Assembly: GCA_009767595.1 (NCBI GenBank)
Contig: VSDK01001812.1
Span: forward strand, 1-64,000
Direction: 5' to 3'
Origin: Symbiodinium kawagutii
Taxonomy: Eukaryota > Sar > Dinophyceae > Suessiales > Symbiodiniaceae
DNA length: 64,000 nt
The position numbers and the translations under genes were made by a program. The notes beneath the pieces are model-generated. The model had not been told where the DNA came from, searched no databases, and saw only the letters and a list, made by a program, of their open reading frames with translations. Positions 1 to 11,997 of this stretch are shown here, piece after piece; positions within the stretch are counted from its first letter, which is position 1, and every line of letters starts with the position of its first letter.

Positions 1-14
1 CAACCAAACCCCCT

Positions 15-1211
15 TCATACAAGTGCTACAAATAGTTTGGTGAGTGAAGGAATGCGCAGATTACTGATTGGAGTGCTGCGTGAGTGTTCCGAAACAAATT
101 GCAAATCCCAGTACTTCAAAAGGACATCATGTTTGGGTGCCCACTGATCTATGTTGTCTTCCGAACATGGCATCATCACATTCCAATGCGATACGGTGGC
201 ATTGGATCTGGGGTGCCATGAGCACCATTGCATCGGTGGTGACTGTTCTTCAATTCTTTCAAGGATTTGCAAAAAACGTGTGCGCATGACTGGTGTGACA
301 TGTGACAATTCTGGCATGGCTTCGTGAAGTACCTTGTATCCACTCCATCGAATGATTTGGATGAGCAGTGGGTAATGCCTGTGTGTTTTCATACCTTTGA
401 CATTCTCCATCAATATGTGTCGTGGTCTATATATGCGAGCAAGACCCATAGCTCGGAGCCATGCTTGGCCATTGGCATCTTCCAATCCGGCTGACTTTCC
501 ACTGGTTGACCATCCCTGACAAGGCGCACTGATCGTCCAGAGTTCAGGTGACAGCATGGCCAGGGATTGCATCCAGCCATTTGAAAAAATATCTGCATTG
601 ATCATGACATGACTGCTCAGGTTTCGAAAGAAGTCTGAAGGGATCGTGGTGTCTGATGTCAAAATCATATCATGGGAGACTGCATGTTGAAGTGCCATGG
701 GAAATTCTTTCTCAATTCCAACTTGCCAGTAGTGTTGGAAGCCTTGGTCGATAAGATTGTTGAGTGCTGCCATCCATCCGCCTATTCCACCGGCAAAACA
801 GTGAAATGCCCAGTAGGCAGAGGAAATGCTTCGATACCAAGGTATGATGACTGCATCTTTCATGGGATTCAAAAAGAGCATGTTGTTCGGTGGTGTTCCC
901 TGTGCGGCAGTGAACTGGAAATGATACAAGAGAACTCGGCTACTCTGCAAAACTTGATCTTGGATGTCATCAGGGCATGGAAACCTGACAACATATTTGG
1001 ATTCGACTGGTTCCTTCCACATTGGAACATTCTTGGTGAGGTGCCACATGTCGGGGAGAGGAGATGTCATCAAAGTTCCAAAGAACCACTCATCTTTCTT
1101 CGTCACATCCGAAACCAGCAGTGAAGGTGCAGGTGACATGAAGGCATCAGGTGTATCATGTATGACATACTGTCCGAGGAGGTCACAGACCCCAGAAGGC
1201 AAAGGATCCAT
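15..1211 (-). CDS. C5-cytosine DNA methyltransferase-like protein, probably retroelement-borne
   Basis: The 398-residue intronless ORF carries the core of a cytosine-5 DNA methyltransferase, which transfers methyl from S-adenosylmethionine to cytosine. Visible motifs in order: motif I FHCFAGGIGGW (about 136-146, cofactor binding), a motif II-like acidic strand VGIEKEF (164-170), motif IV SAPCQGWSTSGK (228-239, with catalytic Cys 231), motif VI MENV (268-271) and a motif VIII-like MRTRF (309-313). No motif X (GN-V) is seen in the last 85 residues, so the domain is short or circularly incomplete. The first 130 residues are not recognised. The ATG was chosen because it opens the longest frame; a TGA ends it inside the window. 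Retrotransposon-encoded C5 methyltransferases are known in Symbiodinium, and the lack of introns in an otherwise intron-rich region fits a mobile origin (inference). No reverse transcriptase is visible next to it. Confident about the fold, unsure of activity. Confidence 0.8.
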   Translation of the reverse strand: MDPLPSGVCDLLGQYVIHDTPDAFMSPAPSLLVSDVTKKDEWFFGTLMTSPLPDMWHLTKNVPMWKEPVESKYVVRFPCPDDIQDQVLQSSRVLLYHFQFTAAQGTPPNNMLFLNPMKDAVIIPWYRSISSAYWAFHCFAGGIGGWMAALNNLIDQGFQHYWQVGIEKEFPMALQHAVSHDMILTSDTTIPSDFFRNLSSHVMINADIFSNGWMQSLAMLSPELWTISAPCQGWSTSGKSAGLEDANGQAWLRAMGLARIYRPRHILMENVKGMKTHRHYPLLIQIIRWSGYKVLHEAMPELSHVTPVMRTRFLQILERIEEQSPPMQWCSWHPRSNATVSHWNVMMPCSEDNIDQWAPKHDVLLKYWDLQFVSEHSRSTPISNLRIPSLTKLFVALV

Positions 1212-1561
1212 GGCTGTCTTTGTTCAATTGGTTGTGCTCCAGCACTTTCCCACCACGCTGGCGTGGAAGCTTGAACACAGTGGCTACCCTGTACCCCTGG
1301 TTCCCCTACTATTAACCATTGTTTTCCCTATAGTTTGTTGGTTATTATCCACCATTATTGGTTGGTTAATGTTGACCCGTAGCCACATGTCCAATATCCT
1401 TTCCCCAAATCAAGTCCGGGATCATTCGGAGCCAATCTATTTTAATTGGTCCTTTTTTTGGATGTAGTTTTGAACCTTCTTGAACCCATCCCTTAGTAGA
1501 AACAAGTATCCGTTTGTGAGCAATTTCCCGCTCAGAAGTAGATGTCACTTGAACAAAAGAC
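1212..1561. other. intergenic, with family-B element end
   Basis: No gene seen. About 1300-1393 has the CCATTA-rich interior and the right end (TTGACCCGTAGCCACATGT) of a family-B inverted-repeat element. Confidence 0.4.
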
Positions 1562-1634
1562 GGTTTCTCAAAATAGGGGGACCCTCCCAAATCATCTTCT
1601 GTAAATCATCAGGGGGGTTAGTAATAACCAAAAT
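1562..1634. mobile_element. family-A TIR element, truncated copy
   Basis: The left end GGTTTCTCAAAATAGGGGG and the internal CCCAAATCATC are present, followed by the internal TAGTAATAACCA. The right end is replaced by the next copy, so this is a partial copy abutting a complete one. Confidence 0.6.
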
Positions 1635-1734
1635 GGTGGTTTCTCAAAATAGAGAGCCCCCAAAGTGGTTGGCTTCTTGCTATAAATGGTTCATAGTAGA
1701 TGATTTGGAGGTACCCCTATTTTGAGAAACACCC
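1635..1734. mobile_element. family-A TIR element, complete copy
   Basis: The roughly 100-bp element starts GGTGGTTTCTCAAAATAG and ends with the inverted CTATTTTGAGAAACACCC. Its interior has CATAGTAGATGATTTGG, shared with other copies. No coding capacity, so it is MITE-like. Confidence 0.75.
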
Positions 1735-3197
1735 AGATGTCTCAGTTGAACGCTAGGCTGAGCGCCGCCCTTCACGCCCAGCGACCCTTCCAAATCGAAG
1801 GCGAAACGGAAACCTGGTCTCACCTCAGCGGCGGCCCTGCGAGTCACTGACGACGGGGGGAGCCGCCACTCCTCGGGGCTCCATCGCTCCCAGCGCCAGC
1901 TCCCCTTGGCTCCAACCGACATCGACCAAGTTCTGGACATCGGCAGCCAACAGGGAAGGCGTCACACCTGGGATTCTGAGATGCTACGGACCCTGGCGGT
2001 CTGAGTCTAACTGTAACAGAGGTACTGTGGAACGAGTCGTGGTTTGCCCATCTGTGTGAAAGCTCTTGGCTTGTTGTTGATTGTTGTTTCTTGTTGGTTC
2101 CTTTGCCAGTTTTAAAATGTGGCTAGGGGTCAAAATTATCAACCCCCAACAAGGCCATTTATAATGGAAATCTACCATAAACCACTGGTTTTTGGGGTAC
2201 TCAATTTTGACCCACATCCATGTTTGAAACCCGTTCTTCATTGTGGCTCGATTGCTGTTTAACGTGTTTGGGCAGTGCCACCGTCGAATCCACCACGTGT
2301 CACGTTTTCAATGCTCAGGAGCTGTTGGAGGGGCAACCAGGCAGCGATTTTCCGCTTAGGAACGAGTGCCCCCAAGGCCTATGCTTCAGGCTGCTCTATC
2401 TAGAATCATCTAGGTTTTTGAATGTAACATCATGTCAATTTATTAGGTTCTTACCGTGATGCTGCTGTTGGCAACAGCAGAGTGCGAACATCCGACGGTA
2501 TGATGAACAGAACTGATGAATACAAATGCTTTCAACCCATAGACCAGTACATGCAGCATGCATTATGTTTTTAACTATAGATGATGTATGGATATTCCTA
2601 TTCATTTCACATGTTTTTCATTCGTGTGAAGATAAGTCAGATAAAACAAATATATACATAGAATGTATGCCATTTACATATCTGTGGTCATGTGTGGTTT
2701 GCTACTATGGTCTCCACTCACTACTTGTGGGCAGGGATGATCCGGGCCCCTGCCTGCTGACTTTGCAGCTTGCAAACCCTCAGAAGCCATCCGAAGAACT
2801 TCGTTCTGTCCATGTTGATCCTCCCAACTTGGCTCCTGTCGCTGCTTTCGCTCCCCTGACTTGTGGCAAGGGGATGCTCCAACCATCCCCAAGCCCGGGC
2901 CAACAGCAGTCTGTAAGCAACCACTTGAGAAACCAAGAAGCACCAAGTGGTTGATCATCGAAGGGCATTGAGCTACGTGAGTTTCGCGGATCATTGTGGC
3001 CACACGGCCAAGGGTAGTCGTTGATACCCACTATCAACCTCTCCCGAGGGTCGCCCTCTCCAGGGTCGCCTGAGCTGTGCTGGATAAGCGTTATTAGCCA
3101 GTACCATTTTCAACCACTTCTTCTTAACCATGACCAACCATGGTTGGACCACCATCATCACCATCCACTGCCACTATCAAGCAAGACTAACCATATG
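1735..3197. other. intergenic; family-B element at 2111-2222
   Basis: A GC-rich stretch lies at about 1745-1960. A complete-looking family-B element at 2111-2222 starts TGTGGCTAGGGGTCAAAATT and ends with the inverted CAATTTTGACCCACAT. Open frames at 2526-3003 on both strands overlap each other and none is recognisable. Confidence 0.4.
2111..2222. mobile_element. family-B TIR element
   Basis: The element is bounded by TGTGGCTAGGGGTCAAAATT and CAATTTTGACCCACATCCA in inverted orientation. The interior holds CAACCCCCAAC and a GGTTTTTGGGGTA arm. A reverse-oriented relative lies at 58258-58363. Confidence 0.6.
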
Positions 3198-3296
3198 GGT
3201 GTTTCTCAAAATGGGGATAGCCCAAAATCATCGTCTAGTCACCGGTTACTAGCAACAAAGCAACCATTTTTGGGGTCCCCGCTTTTAAGAGCCCAT
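3198..3296. mobile_element. family-A TIR element
   Basis: It starts GGTGTTTCTCAAAATGGGG, has CCCAAAATCATC and then AACCATTTTTGGGGTCCCC. The right terminus is degraded to TTTTAAGAGCCC. Confidence 0.65.
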
Positions 3297-3689
3297 AATC
3301 TAACCATTGAGGACTTGACATCCACTGCCGGAACTTTGGTGGCACCTCTCTCGCAGTGTAAAACTCTTGGAAGCTGCTGAAGAGGGGTCCGTTCTTCCAG
3401 GGTTTGGCCTTGCTGACAAGGGCGAGTGGTGGTTAAGAAGTATGGTCAAGAAGTGCTAGGAACTAGTGGTTAAACATCACCAATACACGCTAATAACAAT
3501 TCAATAGCTGGAGTGCGAGTGATACGTTTCTCTTCGCAACAGGAACGTCGTAGAACTGCTCACACTGTAGAAGGGGATTCTAGTTTCTATCAAGTGTTTA
3601 AAATCCTGCCTTGTCCCTGGTTGGAAGCATTGCTTTCAATGGATTTTATCTAGTTTGCGGAGGTTCTGCGTTCTCTGCCCAGACTCCGG

Positions 3690-3837
3690 CTTATTGAAAA
3701 GATTCAATAAGCTGATTGGTTTGTGTAATCCTCATTGAAACATGGTTTTGATTGAAATGTTCAAAAAGCTTTTTTTGATCTGTCTTATTGAAATAAACCA
3801 ATAAACCTTTTTTGATCTTTTCAATAAAGTTTATTGG
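3690..3837. repeat. pair of perfect short hairpins in an AT-rich stretch
   Basis: CTTATTGAA-AAGA-TTCAATAAG at 3690-3711 is a perfect 9-bp stem with a 4-nt loop. A second 9-bp stem pairs CCAATAAAC (3798-3806) with GTTTATTGG (3829-3837). Both use the same TTATTG/CAATAA word. Function unknown. Confidence 0.6.
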
Positions 3838-4372
3838 TGTACGAAGTATGTTTCAACAAGCTATGTTCCTGTTTCTAAACATTTTGTAGAACTCTGTGTG
3901 ATAAGTTGATTTACTTTTACGTGGGGTTATGGGTTTATCTTGATGTGTACTTCTTCTTGATGTGTTATAAATCATTCTTTTTTTTAAGACTTGGTGCATG
4001 AAATTTTCTGAAGGTAAGGACTGATTGTTTTTGTATTGGACAAGTTTGCATGTCAGCAGGGATGGTAGTTCAAAGTATAGTGCCCACCTGGATTGCTTCC
4101 ATGGCAGCTGGCAACAATTTGTGACGTTTGCTGCACTCTTGGCTCGTTTTTTTGCCCTGCAACAAAAATTTGCCTTGGAAAAAGGTGTTCCTTGGAAAAA
4201 GGATGGAATGAGGAGAAAGGCATGTGCCAAATGATATTATTACTTTTGTTGACATGGGCCATCTGAACAAATTGGAGTGCATATGCTCATGTCCCAGAGC
4301 TTCCTTTGCCCCACCCATGAGAAAACATTCTGGCTGATTGTATAGATTGACTTCCAAGAAAAAAAACTGAGC
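3838..4372. other. intergenic, nothing recognised
   Basis: Overlapping frames on both strands, none with a recognisable domain or clear splice context. Confidence 0.3.
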
Positions 4373-4452
4373 AAGGGATGCCCTGAGCAAGGGATGCCGT
4401 GAGCAAGGGATGCCCTGAGAAAGGTTTGCCATGAGAAAGGTTTGCCCTGAAA
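4373..4452. repeat. 16-bp tandem repeat
   Basis: About three copies of GAGCAAGGGATGCCCT are followed by two diverged copies of the form GAGAAAGGTTTGCCCT. The minus-strand frames across it simply translate the repeat. Confidence 0.7.
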
Positions 4453-4890
4453 AAGGAAGGCGAATTAATTTGCAATGGCAATGTAAGTCTAGCAAGGGCT
4501 GCACTGACAGTAGCAGTAGCAACTGGCCTGGAAAAAAAGTTCACTGGACCACAGTGCTGAATAGCACAAAATGGTAGAAGTAGTGGGTTTGCTCCTCACT
4601 CTGTTCTGTTGCAGTCCTCACTCATGAGTTGGAGTACCGTTGTTCATTGATTTTTGGGAGGTTCTTGCAGCCTTTCTGGGTTGGAAGGATTTATTTGGGC
4701 ATGGATCCTTTGAAAGACAGAAGAAGCCTTTTCTGAATTGGAAGTATTGGTTCTGCATCTTCGGCTGCACAACGCACAGCACATGGCAGTGACCTCCTAT
4801 GCGCACACGTTTACCAGGGAACAGGTGTCCATCTTCCGCGGAAAACAATCATCTCTAAAGCACGCACAATGGCGAGTTTTGAAGTAGTCA

Positions 4891-5052
4891 TCAATTTGAG
4901 GATCTGCAAACAAGATAGCACAACACTCTTTTGATCACCGCAACTGGAAACTTGCAGCCTTGCATTGAGGAACTTGCAGCCTTGTATTGTCGGCGCCAAG
5001 CAGCAAAATCTGCCAACGTGAGCAACTTCAGGGATTCGAAGTAGTTGGGGAT
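4891..5052 (-). CDS. candidate terminal exon, unknown protein
   Basis: On the minus strand an acceptor-like TTTCAG is followed by 53 codons beginning IPNYFESLKLLTLADFAAWR and ending at a TGA. The amphipathic composition looks more coding than the competing frames. A 22-bp near-tandem duplication (4949-4989, CTTGCAGCCTTG repeated) lies inside the frame. No domain recognised, and other exons were not found. Confidence 0.28.
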   Translation of the reverse strand: MPNYFESLKLLTLADFAAWRRQYKAASSSMQGCKFPVAVIKRVLCYLVCRSSN

Positions 5053-5091
5053 CTGAAACGTGCAAGCTGCCCTGGCCAAAGCCGGGCGCAC

Positions 5092-8000
5092 GTCGTCCCA
5101 GACTTACTGGCTTCGGCTGGCTTCCCTCAACCAGTTTTGGGTACCAAACTCATCATCCCAAGGTGCAGTCCAAGCCAGGCCATTTCCCCAGCACTGCTTG
5201 TGGTGTGATCGGCAAAAAACTGGGGCAATTAGTCAGCCATCTCTTCGGCTGACCAAGTCTATGCATCCATTGAGCGAAGTGAAGGTTCAAACTCGTCGCC
5301 CAACCTTCTGCTCAAAGGCGTTGCATCACATTGCAAGGGCCTCACTGCACCAGAACTCCAATCCTTCACAGTGAGAGCTTCTTAGCTCCCAGTCCAAGGT
5401 CAGCGCTGGTTTGTGAACCTCAGCATGCCAGTGAGCCAAGGGGGGCTACATCGGGATGATATGCATCTATGTCCCCCAAAAACAGCAGTTGGTCTGACAT
5501 GCGCCTAGCTGCACAAACTAGGGTTAGGACAGTCGCAGGGGAAGGTGGCAGTCGCGATCCAAGAAGATCAAATCTTTGCCATTGGACTTAGCAAGGGAAA
5601 CAAACGTCAACCAGTGTCATTCAAGGCACTCTTGGATCCCATGAACTTGCTTTTGCGTGTTCATGAGGGATTCGTGCAAACAGAACATCTCGAGGGTTGT
5701 GTCCACCAAGGGAAATGTTCGCGCTTATTTGAGAATGATTAATTTTGACTTGCGCTGTCCACAGTCAAAACAGCTGTTTTTCATGTTTTATGGGGTGCTG
5801 ACACGCGCCGAGTGCAAAATGTGAAAATCTTCAAGAAATGACAAGTGGAATAGCCAAAGCCTCAAGAACAGCCGCGTTAAGGAGAAGCCAGCACTCACAC
5901 ACAGCCAATGCCCAACGAAACTAGGTGCAAGGTGGGTGACCAGTCAGCAATTCCCTAGGCCTTATGGTTCAGGGTCTCCGGCATCTTGAAAATGGAAGTA
6001 GCTTACCGCTACACCATCGCACCAACGACAACAAATGTCTACCATTTCTACCAGCCATTCCTACCGACAAATCAACGCTTGGTGACGACGGGCCACCAGT
6101 CCCTTGTGGATCGGTGTACTCTTGGGTTGAGCTGGGACATCGATGCTTTTGGGCTTCGGGCACCCTGAATGAAATTCATCCCCGCAAAGGCCATGTTCGA
6201 AAGGATGTTGACCATCACGGTGGACCTCGGGGCACGGGGAAGTCACCCCTCAACTCAACGGGGGTGAAAACGTGTCCTCACCCAAACTGAACAAATTTAA
6301 CTGATTTTACCATTCGTAGTCAGGTTTGGAACCTGCATAGTCGGCGATATGCTGCAGCACAGGTTGCCGGCCACTACTTTGATATGCTTTGGCTTTGTGG
6401 CTTGAAGGTGGCAGTTCTACAGGTTTCTGATGCCATTTTTGTTTTGCTTGACTACAGTCATTTATCGAAGGGCCCATCTTCTCCCCAGGAAGCAGAAACA
6501 TGTCCTTGTATCAACTTTGCTCGGGGGCACCAGCATGGCAAGCCACGTGTTGGTCATTACCATCTCCGTCGCTTCCAATGGTATATCAGCAGTCGTGGGA
6601 ATCTTGCGCCCTTGTTGCACGGAATGCTTTGCTCTCTGCCATATTCCTGATGCTGGTCATGCTGGTCCGAAAAATCACCCCCCGGTTGCTGCATTTGCAT
6701 GTTCCTCCAATCATTTTCAATGAACCCATTCTGGTGCAGAATTGCTGAGGGGTATTGCTAGCCCAAGCTTAACCAAGCCATGGTATATCAAGTGTTGTTG
6801 ATCCAGAAAACAGCAAGTAAGCTATCTACGACAAAACCTACCCTGTCAATGGTCGTGTGCTATTTGGTTAGCAGTTAGCATTACCTTGCTTCGTGTGGGC
6901 CTGGCATTTGCCACCCTTGCCTGCTAAAACCAAGTCATGAGAACGGCCACGGCGCACAACGCGATAGATCTCAGCAGGTGTGACAAAAAAAACGCCTTCA
7001 GAAACAACGTCAAGAACCTGTTTGGACCAATGCTGATTTTGAACTACACTTGTGAAACACCTTGGTTTATTGATACGGGATGCCCCCAAACGTGATAGTT
7101 TCCTCATCTCCCCAACGGTCCCTACTTGAAAGTGCCGCTGGTGTGTAGCTGGGACATGACCATGGTGCCCTGCACACTAATGATGGTTACAAACCACTTA
7201 GCAAATGCGATGATCCACCAAGTACTTATCAACCGTTGTCTGTGTTCATCGTGCACAACCGTGGGTGGTTTCACGCAATGGCTGAGTCAACGGCTGGCAG
7301 AGATGGGTCACAGTAAGCGTTATGAGTTGTGGAAATGGAAAATGGAAGTCGTCAAATCGGGAAGTTGACAAATATAAAGTTGCCATAGTTTCCAAATCAG
7401 GTTGCGAAAAAAAAAACTATGACCAATTTGATTATGTCCTCTCCACCTGATCTTTTTTTCTCCCTTACCGTTTGACAGTACAACTTGCATGTACCGCTAT
7501 ACCAGAGCAAAATCATGCAAAATCAATGAGAGCATTGACACTCCTGGGAGCCCGTAGAACTTTATTGGCATTTGCTTCGTCTCTATGTGCTACCTCGTGG
7601 TGTTCCGATCTTTCTATCCAGTGCTGGGCAATGCTAGCACTGATACTGCATGGAGCCCGTAGAAATACAAATGGGCACTGATGTGGAAAGTCTATTTTGG
7701 AAAAATGTTCCTTTGTCGTTTTCTCTCGTTTTCGACCCGAAAGCTCCATACATCTGAAAAGCTGCTGGCATAATTCAAACAATGATGAGAGTGTTTTAAT
7801 ATGTTTTTCTTTCTGATCCGTTTACAGTGAACGGAAGCAATTTTGGTTCAGTGCCCCATGTTCTGAAATTTCAAATTTGCTCGACAGGGTTTTTTACACT
7901 TCATGAAAAGGGGAATGAAATGAAAACAAATTGAAATGTTCACCAGTTCACCGTGCAAAAGATGTCTGAACCTAAGTCTGACCACAACTTAGGTTTCCGG

Positions 8001-8530
8001 GCAGCATCACTGCAGCCCCATCACTGTGTTCAGCAAAGACTTCTTTGAACCTTAGAATCTCAGGCTGAATGGCACCTCATCCCGACACATCTTAAAATGG
8101 CACCACCATTCCGCCACGTGATGCCACTTGGGGGACCAGTTTCAACATTTTCCAGATTCATCAGCACTGCAAATTCCTGGGTACAACTGCAGAATCTTCG
8201 CTCCCCACCCTACTTGAAGCTACGGCAACCATCCATCTACTACCAGGCATGGCCGGGTTTCACAAACCCCCATCTTGGTCGCAAACGACAGGATGTCCTG
8301 ACACTGACTAGTTGCTGCCTACTCTCAACGCTAAGAACCTGATGGAAGCTGGTACCTCACACATAGCTGTCTGGAAAAATTCGCATTTCCAATGGGATTA
8401 GTCATGATATGTCATGACCAGCGTTCCAGCTGAAAAGATCTCTATACATGTCACTCCTTGAGCATCCAAGGGAGTGAGCTTGGCTGACCACCCAACGACT
8501 GCAGCAACGACCACAATAAGGACATGTCAC
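5092..8530. other. long intergenic or intronic stretch
   Basis: Several overlapping open frames (for example 5545-5742 + and 6430-6748 +) have no recognisable domain and no consistent exon chain. No clear repeats apart from poly-A runs near 7410. Confidence 0.3.
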
Positions 8531-8608
8531 CTGCCGTGCCAACAGCAGCGCTCCTGCCATCGATTCCACTTCGGCCCTAGGGCTCCGAAGATGTTTTTCA
8601 AGGTCATC
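8531..8608 (-). CDS. candidate internal exon, unknown protein
   Basis: A 78-nt open segment is flanked by an acceptor (CTGTTCAG) and a donor (CGGCAG then GTGACA), both in phase 0. It encodes 26 residues beginning DDLEKHLRSPRAEVESMAGA, a helical, charged segment. Neighbouring exons could not be assigned. The family is not recognised. Confidence 0.35.
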
Positions 8609-11040
8609 CTGAACAGCGCAGCAGCACAGCAGCGCAGCAAAATTCAACAGGGCCGGGCTTGGGTGAGGTGCACTGAGGTGCACTGAGCTGCAGTTGCATG
8701 CGTTGTTTTTGTGCTGCAGCTGTGGGCACAGAAGTACTGAGGACACTTCCAGAGGCGCTGATGGTGAACACCGGCGAGGCCGATGACATTGACCTCGAGG
8801 CGGCGGCTAGCTGGTATTGCTGAGTGCTGCTGCAAATGTTTGTTTGTCTCTAATTACGTACTGGTACCGCTTAACCAACCAACGACAATCTCGAGCAAAA
8901 GGGAAATCACCCGATTTGGGAGGTACATCCATTTATGGACAAACCCATGTGAATAGCAAGCAGCACCATCGCAGCAATTCATTAGCAACTCAACATGTCA
9001 GTGAGACAACTCATAAGCACTTCAAGTACATTTTTCTTCAGGTCCCGACCAAATCTTTGACTGTCAAGAACTGTCCTCAGGCGGGCGATTCTTGTCCAGG
9101 CCATAAAGCAGGCTTGAAATCACAAGTGGACTTTAGATTTTTCTTACCTCTTTGGCGGGTCAAGCTTTTGGGTGTTCAAGGTTGTTGCACCTTGTTGGAA
9201 CCATGGGTTGTGCAATCGGTCAATCCAAAAGCTAAGTTCGCCTAGGACTGCCTCTGGCAATTCAACATGGCAATGGAAAGTCCCGCCATGATCGACCATG
9301 CCGCATGCCATTGATATGCGTTGGATTACCGAAGGAAGGATGGTCTTTTTGAGATCCACTTCCGAGCCAAAGGCTGTCACGTGCCACCTACTGTGGGCCC
9401 TGGCCTGTGGTATTTTGCTCACCATCTTGTTCGGCAACCTGAATCCAAACAGGGGCGTGCCAGCTTGAAACTGGAAACAGGCTTGGTGCTTTCAATGACT
9501 GAGCAAAAGGGAAAGTACTCATGATTTCTCATAGGTGAACATGTGACAAACCTGAAGTAATAATAAATACAGGTGATCCTGTGTAGTAATTCCATGTGAA
9601 AACATGCAGTAATGATAAACATGTGATCTTCTCTTGTAATTGTGCCACTTCGTTGGTTCCAGGGGGAAGTCATGTGGCTTTTGCGCCACCACAAGGGTCC
9701 TGCGCAAGCAACGTGCCCGCCGAAATCGTGATCAGGAAAAGTCATGTGGGGAGATCTCGATGGCAAATCAGCTACTGGTAGATCCATGTATTCGTCAACC
9801 ACCACTGGCTAAAAGCCAAAAGTAGCTCGTGATTTACCATCAAGTATAAATATGGAGCTCACATTAAGTATCTAGATCTAGTTGGGATCTTCCTACCTTT
9901 GGAAACCCCTATGATTCACCATTGTGTACCCTGATTAACTGGGAACTGCCACTTCAAATGAGTTCTTGTTAACCGGCGCTAATTAAGTATAGTCATGCTG
10001 AGTTTCGAAATACAACTGTTACGAATTACTGTTAGCCAGCTAAGCCACTGTGGTGATTGCAAAATTGTCAACCAACTATTTGTTCATGATTGCTAGGGAA
10101 AATAGGAAAGGGTCCAAACCACCAACCAGCATTAAGCACTTAACATCTTTGTACTATGGTGTTTGTACACGGCATCGATGCTGTGCCACTGCGAGTTCAC
10201 CCCCTCGCCTCGCGTCGTTGATTTTCAGCCTCGATGGCCTGTGGCTGGTGGTTGGTAAACTCAGGCTGTTTTGATGGCGCCAACCCGCCAACCCTATCTT
10301 TTTGAGCCAGCTTATAGCAGGTAGAGATGCCCAGCTTATAGGGGTTGGGTGAGCCATTATAAGGCTGCTTATAGCAGCTAGTGATGCCCAGAACAATCTT
10401 CAGAAGCTTGGCTCGATTTCTGCCATGGCTCGAGCCCAAACCGCGACATGCTGCGATGCGACCCGCCTTAGGAGGCCTCTTCCGCTGCTCTGCCAGCAGG
10501 TTGCGGCCAAAATTTGTGCCAACCTCGGTGGCTCGCCATCCCAAGTAGCCATCTGAAGGACAAATTGGTCGGGCCCTCGTTGGGTCATGGGAGATCATGG
10601 GAGATCCACTTGGTCATGAATCCCTAGTGAATTGGGTCAATGCGCCATCAGCCACCTCTCCAATCGAGAGCCGGACTGGCGTCCATTGATTCTGGTGAGT
10701 GGGGGAGCCTGCACCTCAGTGCAATGACAAGCCATCGCTGCGGCAGTGTACAGCATCTAAGTAGCTTCCAATGGTATCCCTGGCTACTTTGCATACATCT
10801 TTTATCATCTTTTCATGACCACAGCATCTTCAAAACCTGTCAACTCGATGAAACATGGCAATTCCTCCCCTTCAACCAGCTGGCCTAGGCAGGCTTGCAG
10901 AACCAAAAAAGGCTCCTCTTCTTGCACTGGCCCCTGGCAGAAAAACAATCAAAGTCACAAGGGATCACAAGGGTGAACGTTCATGACCAACTAGGCACAA
11001 AAGGAACTCCAAATCGAATTCTTTAGCCAAAATCTTTTCC
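8609..11040. other. intergenic or intronic; short local duplications
   Basis: CAGCAG-type repeats at 8616-8640, a duplicated GAGGTGCACT near 8665-8690, and a roughly 24-bp unit (CTTATAGCAG...GATGCCCAG) occurring twice at 10310-10334 and 10369-10392. No recognisable gene. Confidence 0.35.
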
Positions 11041-11044
11041 ATTG

Positions 11045-11056
11045 TCTGTCTCTCTC

Positions 11057-11089
<33 letters not shown>
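11045..11089. repeat. (CT)n microsatellite
   Basis: About 45 bp of CT dinucleotide with single G interruptions. Confidence 0.9.
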
Positions 11090-11913
11090 TCCTCCCCATC
11101 GCCATCCCGGGGGAGAATATTGCATTTGGGGTTGACGATTACTAGAATGGAATGAACCATCAATAAATCATTATCTATCAAAGATCTAAAAAGGACGTCC
11201 AAATAAACATCAACGTCAATGAACCATTACCCAACCAGCCAGGACCATTTTGATCATTCCATCCCAAATCCCAAAACCTCCATGACCATGGGCCAACCAG
11301 CCAGCGGTTGCCAAAATTCAACAAATGCCGCATCTCAGCAGGTCGAAAACCTTGACACCTAACAAATCCTGTTTGGGTCAAATCAACGAGGACGGCACCC
11401 GCATTGCATTCTACTGGCAACCCCAAAGATCACAACTTAGATTCGGTCAACCGCGAGGCCGAAACGCGTGAAAAGTATATACCCTCTGTCCAAACACCAA
11501 ACTTGTCTCGGGGTCAACTTAAGGGATTCTGGCACAAAACATGTATATGAACCGATGAACCACTAGTAGTTACAATAGGCTATAGTAACCACATCATTTC
11601 AGGTCTGTTGCCTTCCACTGTCCAGTCGGACGGAAGCATCCAAGCTCTGCCCAGTTTCCCCCTCAGCTCAGCATCCAGCAGGCTGCGGCACTGCACAAAA
11701 TGCCCTGAGGGAAGAGCCGGATCGACGCGAAAGAGCGGAGGAAACCCCAGGACCCCGGAAGATTTTCGGAGGTATTTTAGCTCCTCGGCACTAAAGGGTT
11801 AATTGATGGTTTTGCAATGATTTGCGGTTTATCAAAGGTTTGTTGATGGTTGTGTGTAGTGATTTGTGGTTAATCAGTTGTTAGTTGATGGCATAGATGG
11901 TTGTAATCAGTAT
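11090..11913. other. intergenic, nothing recognised
   Basis: No gene, element or repeat array recognised. Confidence 0.3.
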
Positions 11914-11997
11914 AGGTGTACCCCCAAAGCATCCAACATTCACCAATTCTAGTCATAAACCAACTATTTTTGGGGTTCCCTCCTATGAGAAAGCACC
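11914..11997. mobile_element. family-A TIR element, degraded
   Basis: AGGTGTACCCCCAAAGCATCC on the left and TTTTTGGGGTTCCCTC...TATGAGAAAGCACC on the right. The outer left terminus is lost. Confidence 0.55.

Noticed and set aside
4373-4452. CRISPR-like direct repeats
   Set aside because: The units are contiguous with no unique spacers, so this is a simple tandem repeat in a eukaryotic sequence.
6430-6723. GTSMAS in a plus-strand frame, resembling the subtilase active-site motif
   Set aside because: The motif stands alone. No Asp or His motifs are nearby, the following Pro is missing, and two overlapping frames are equally open.
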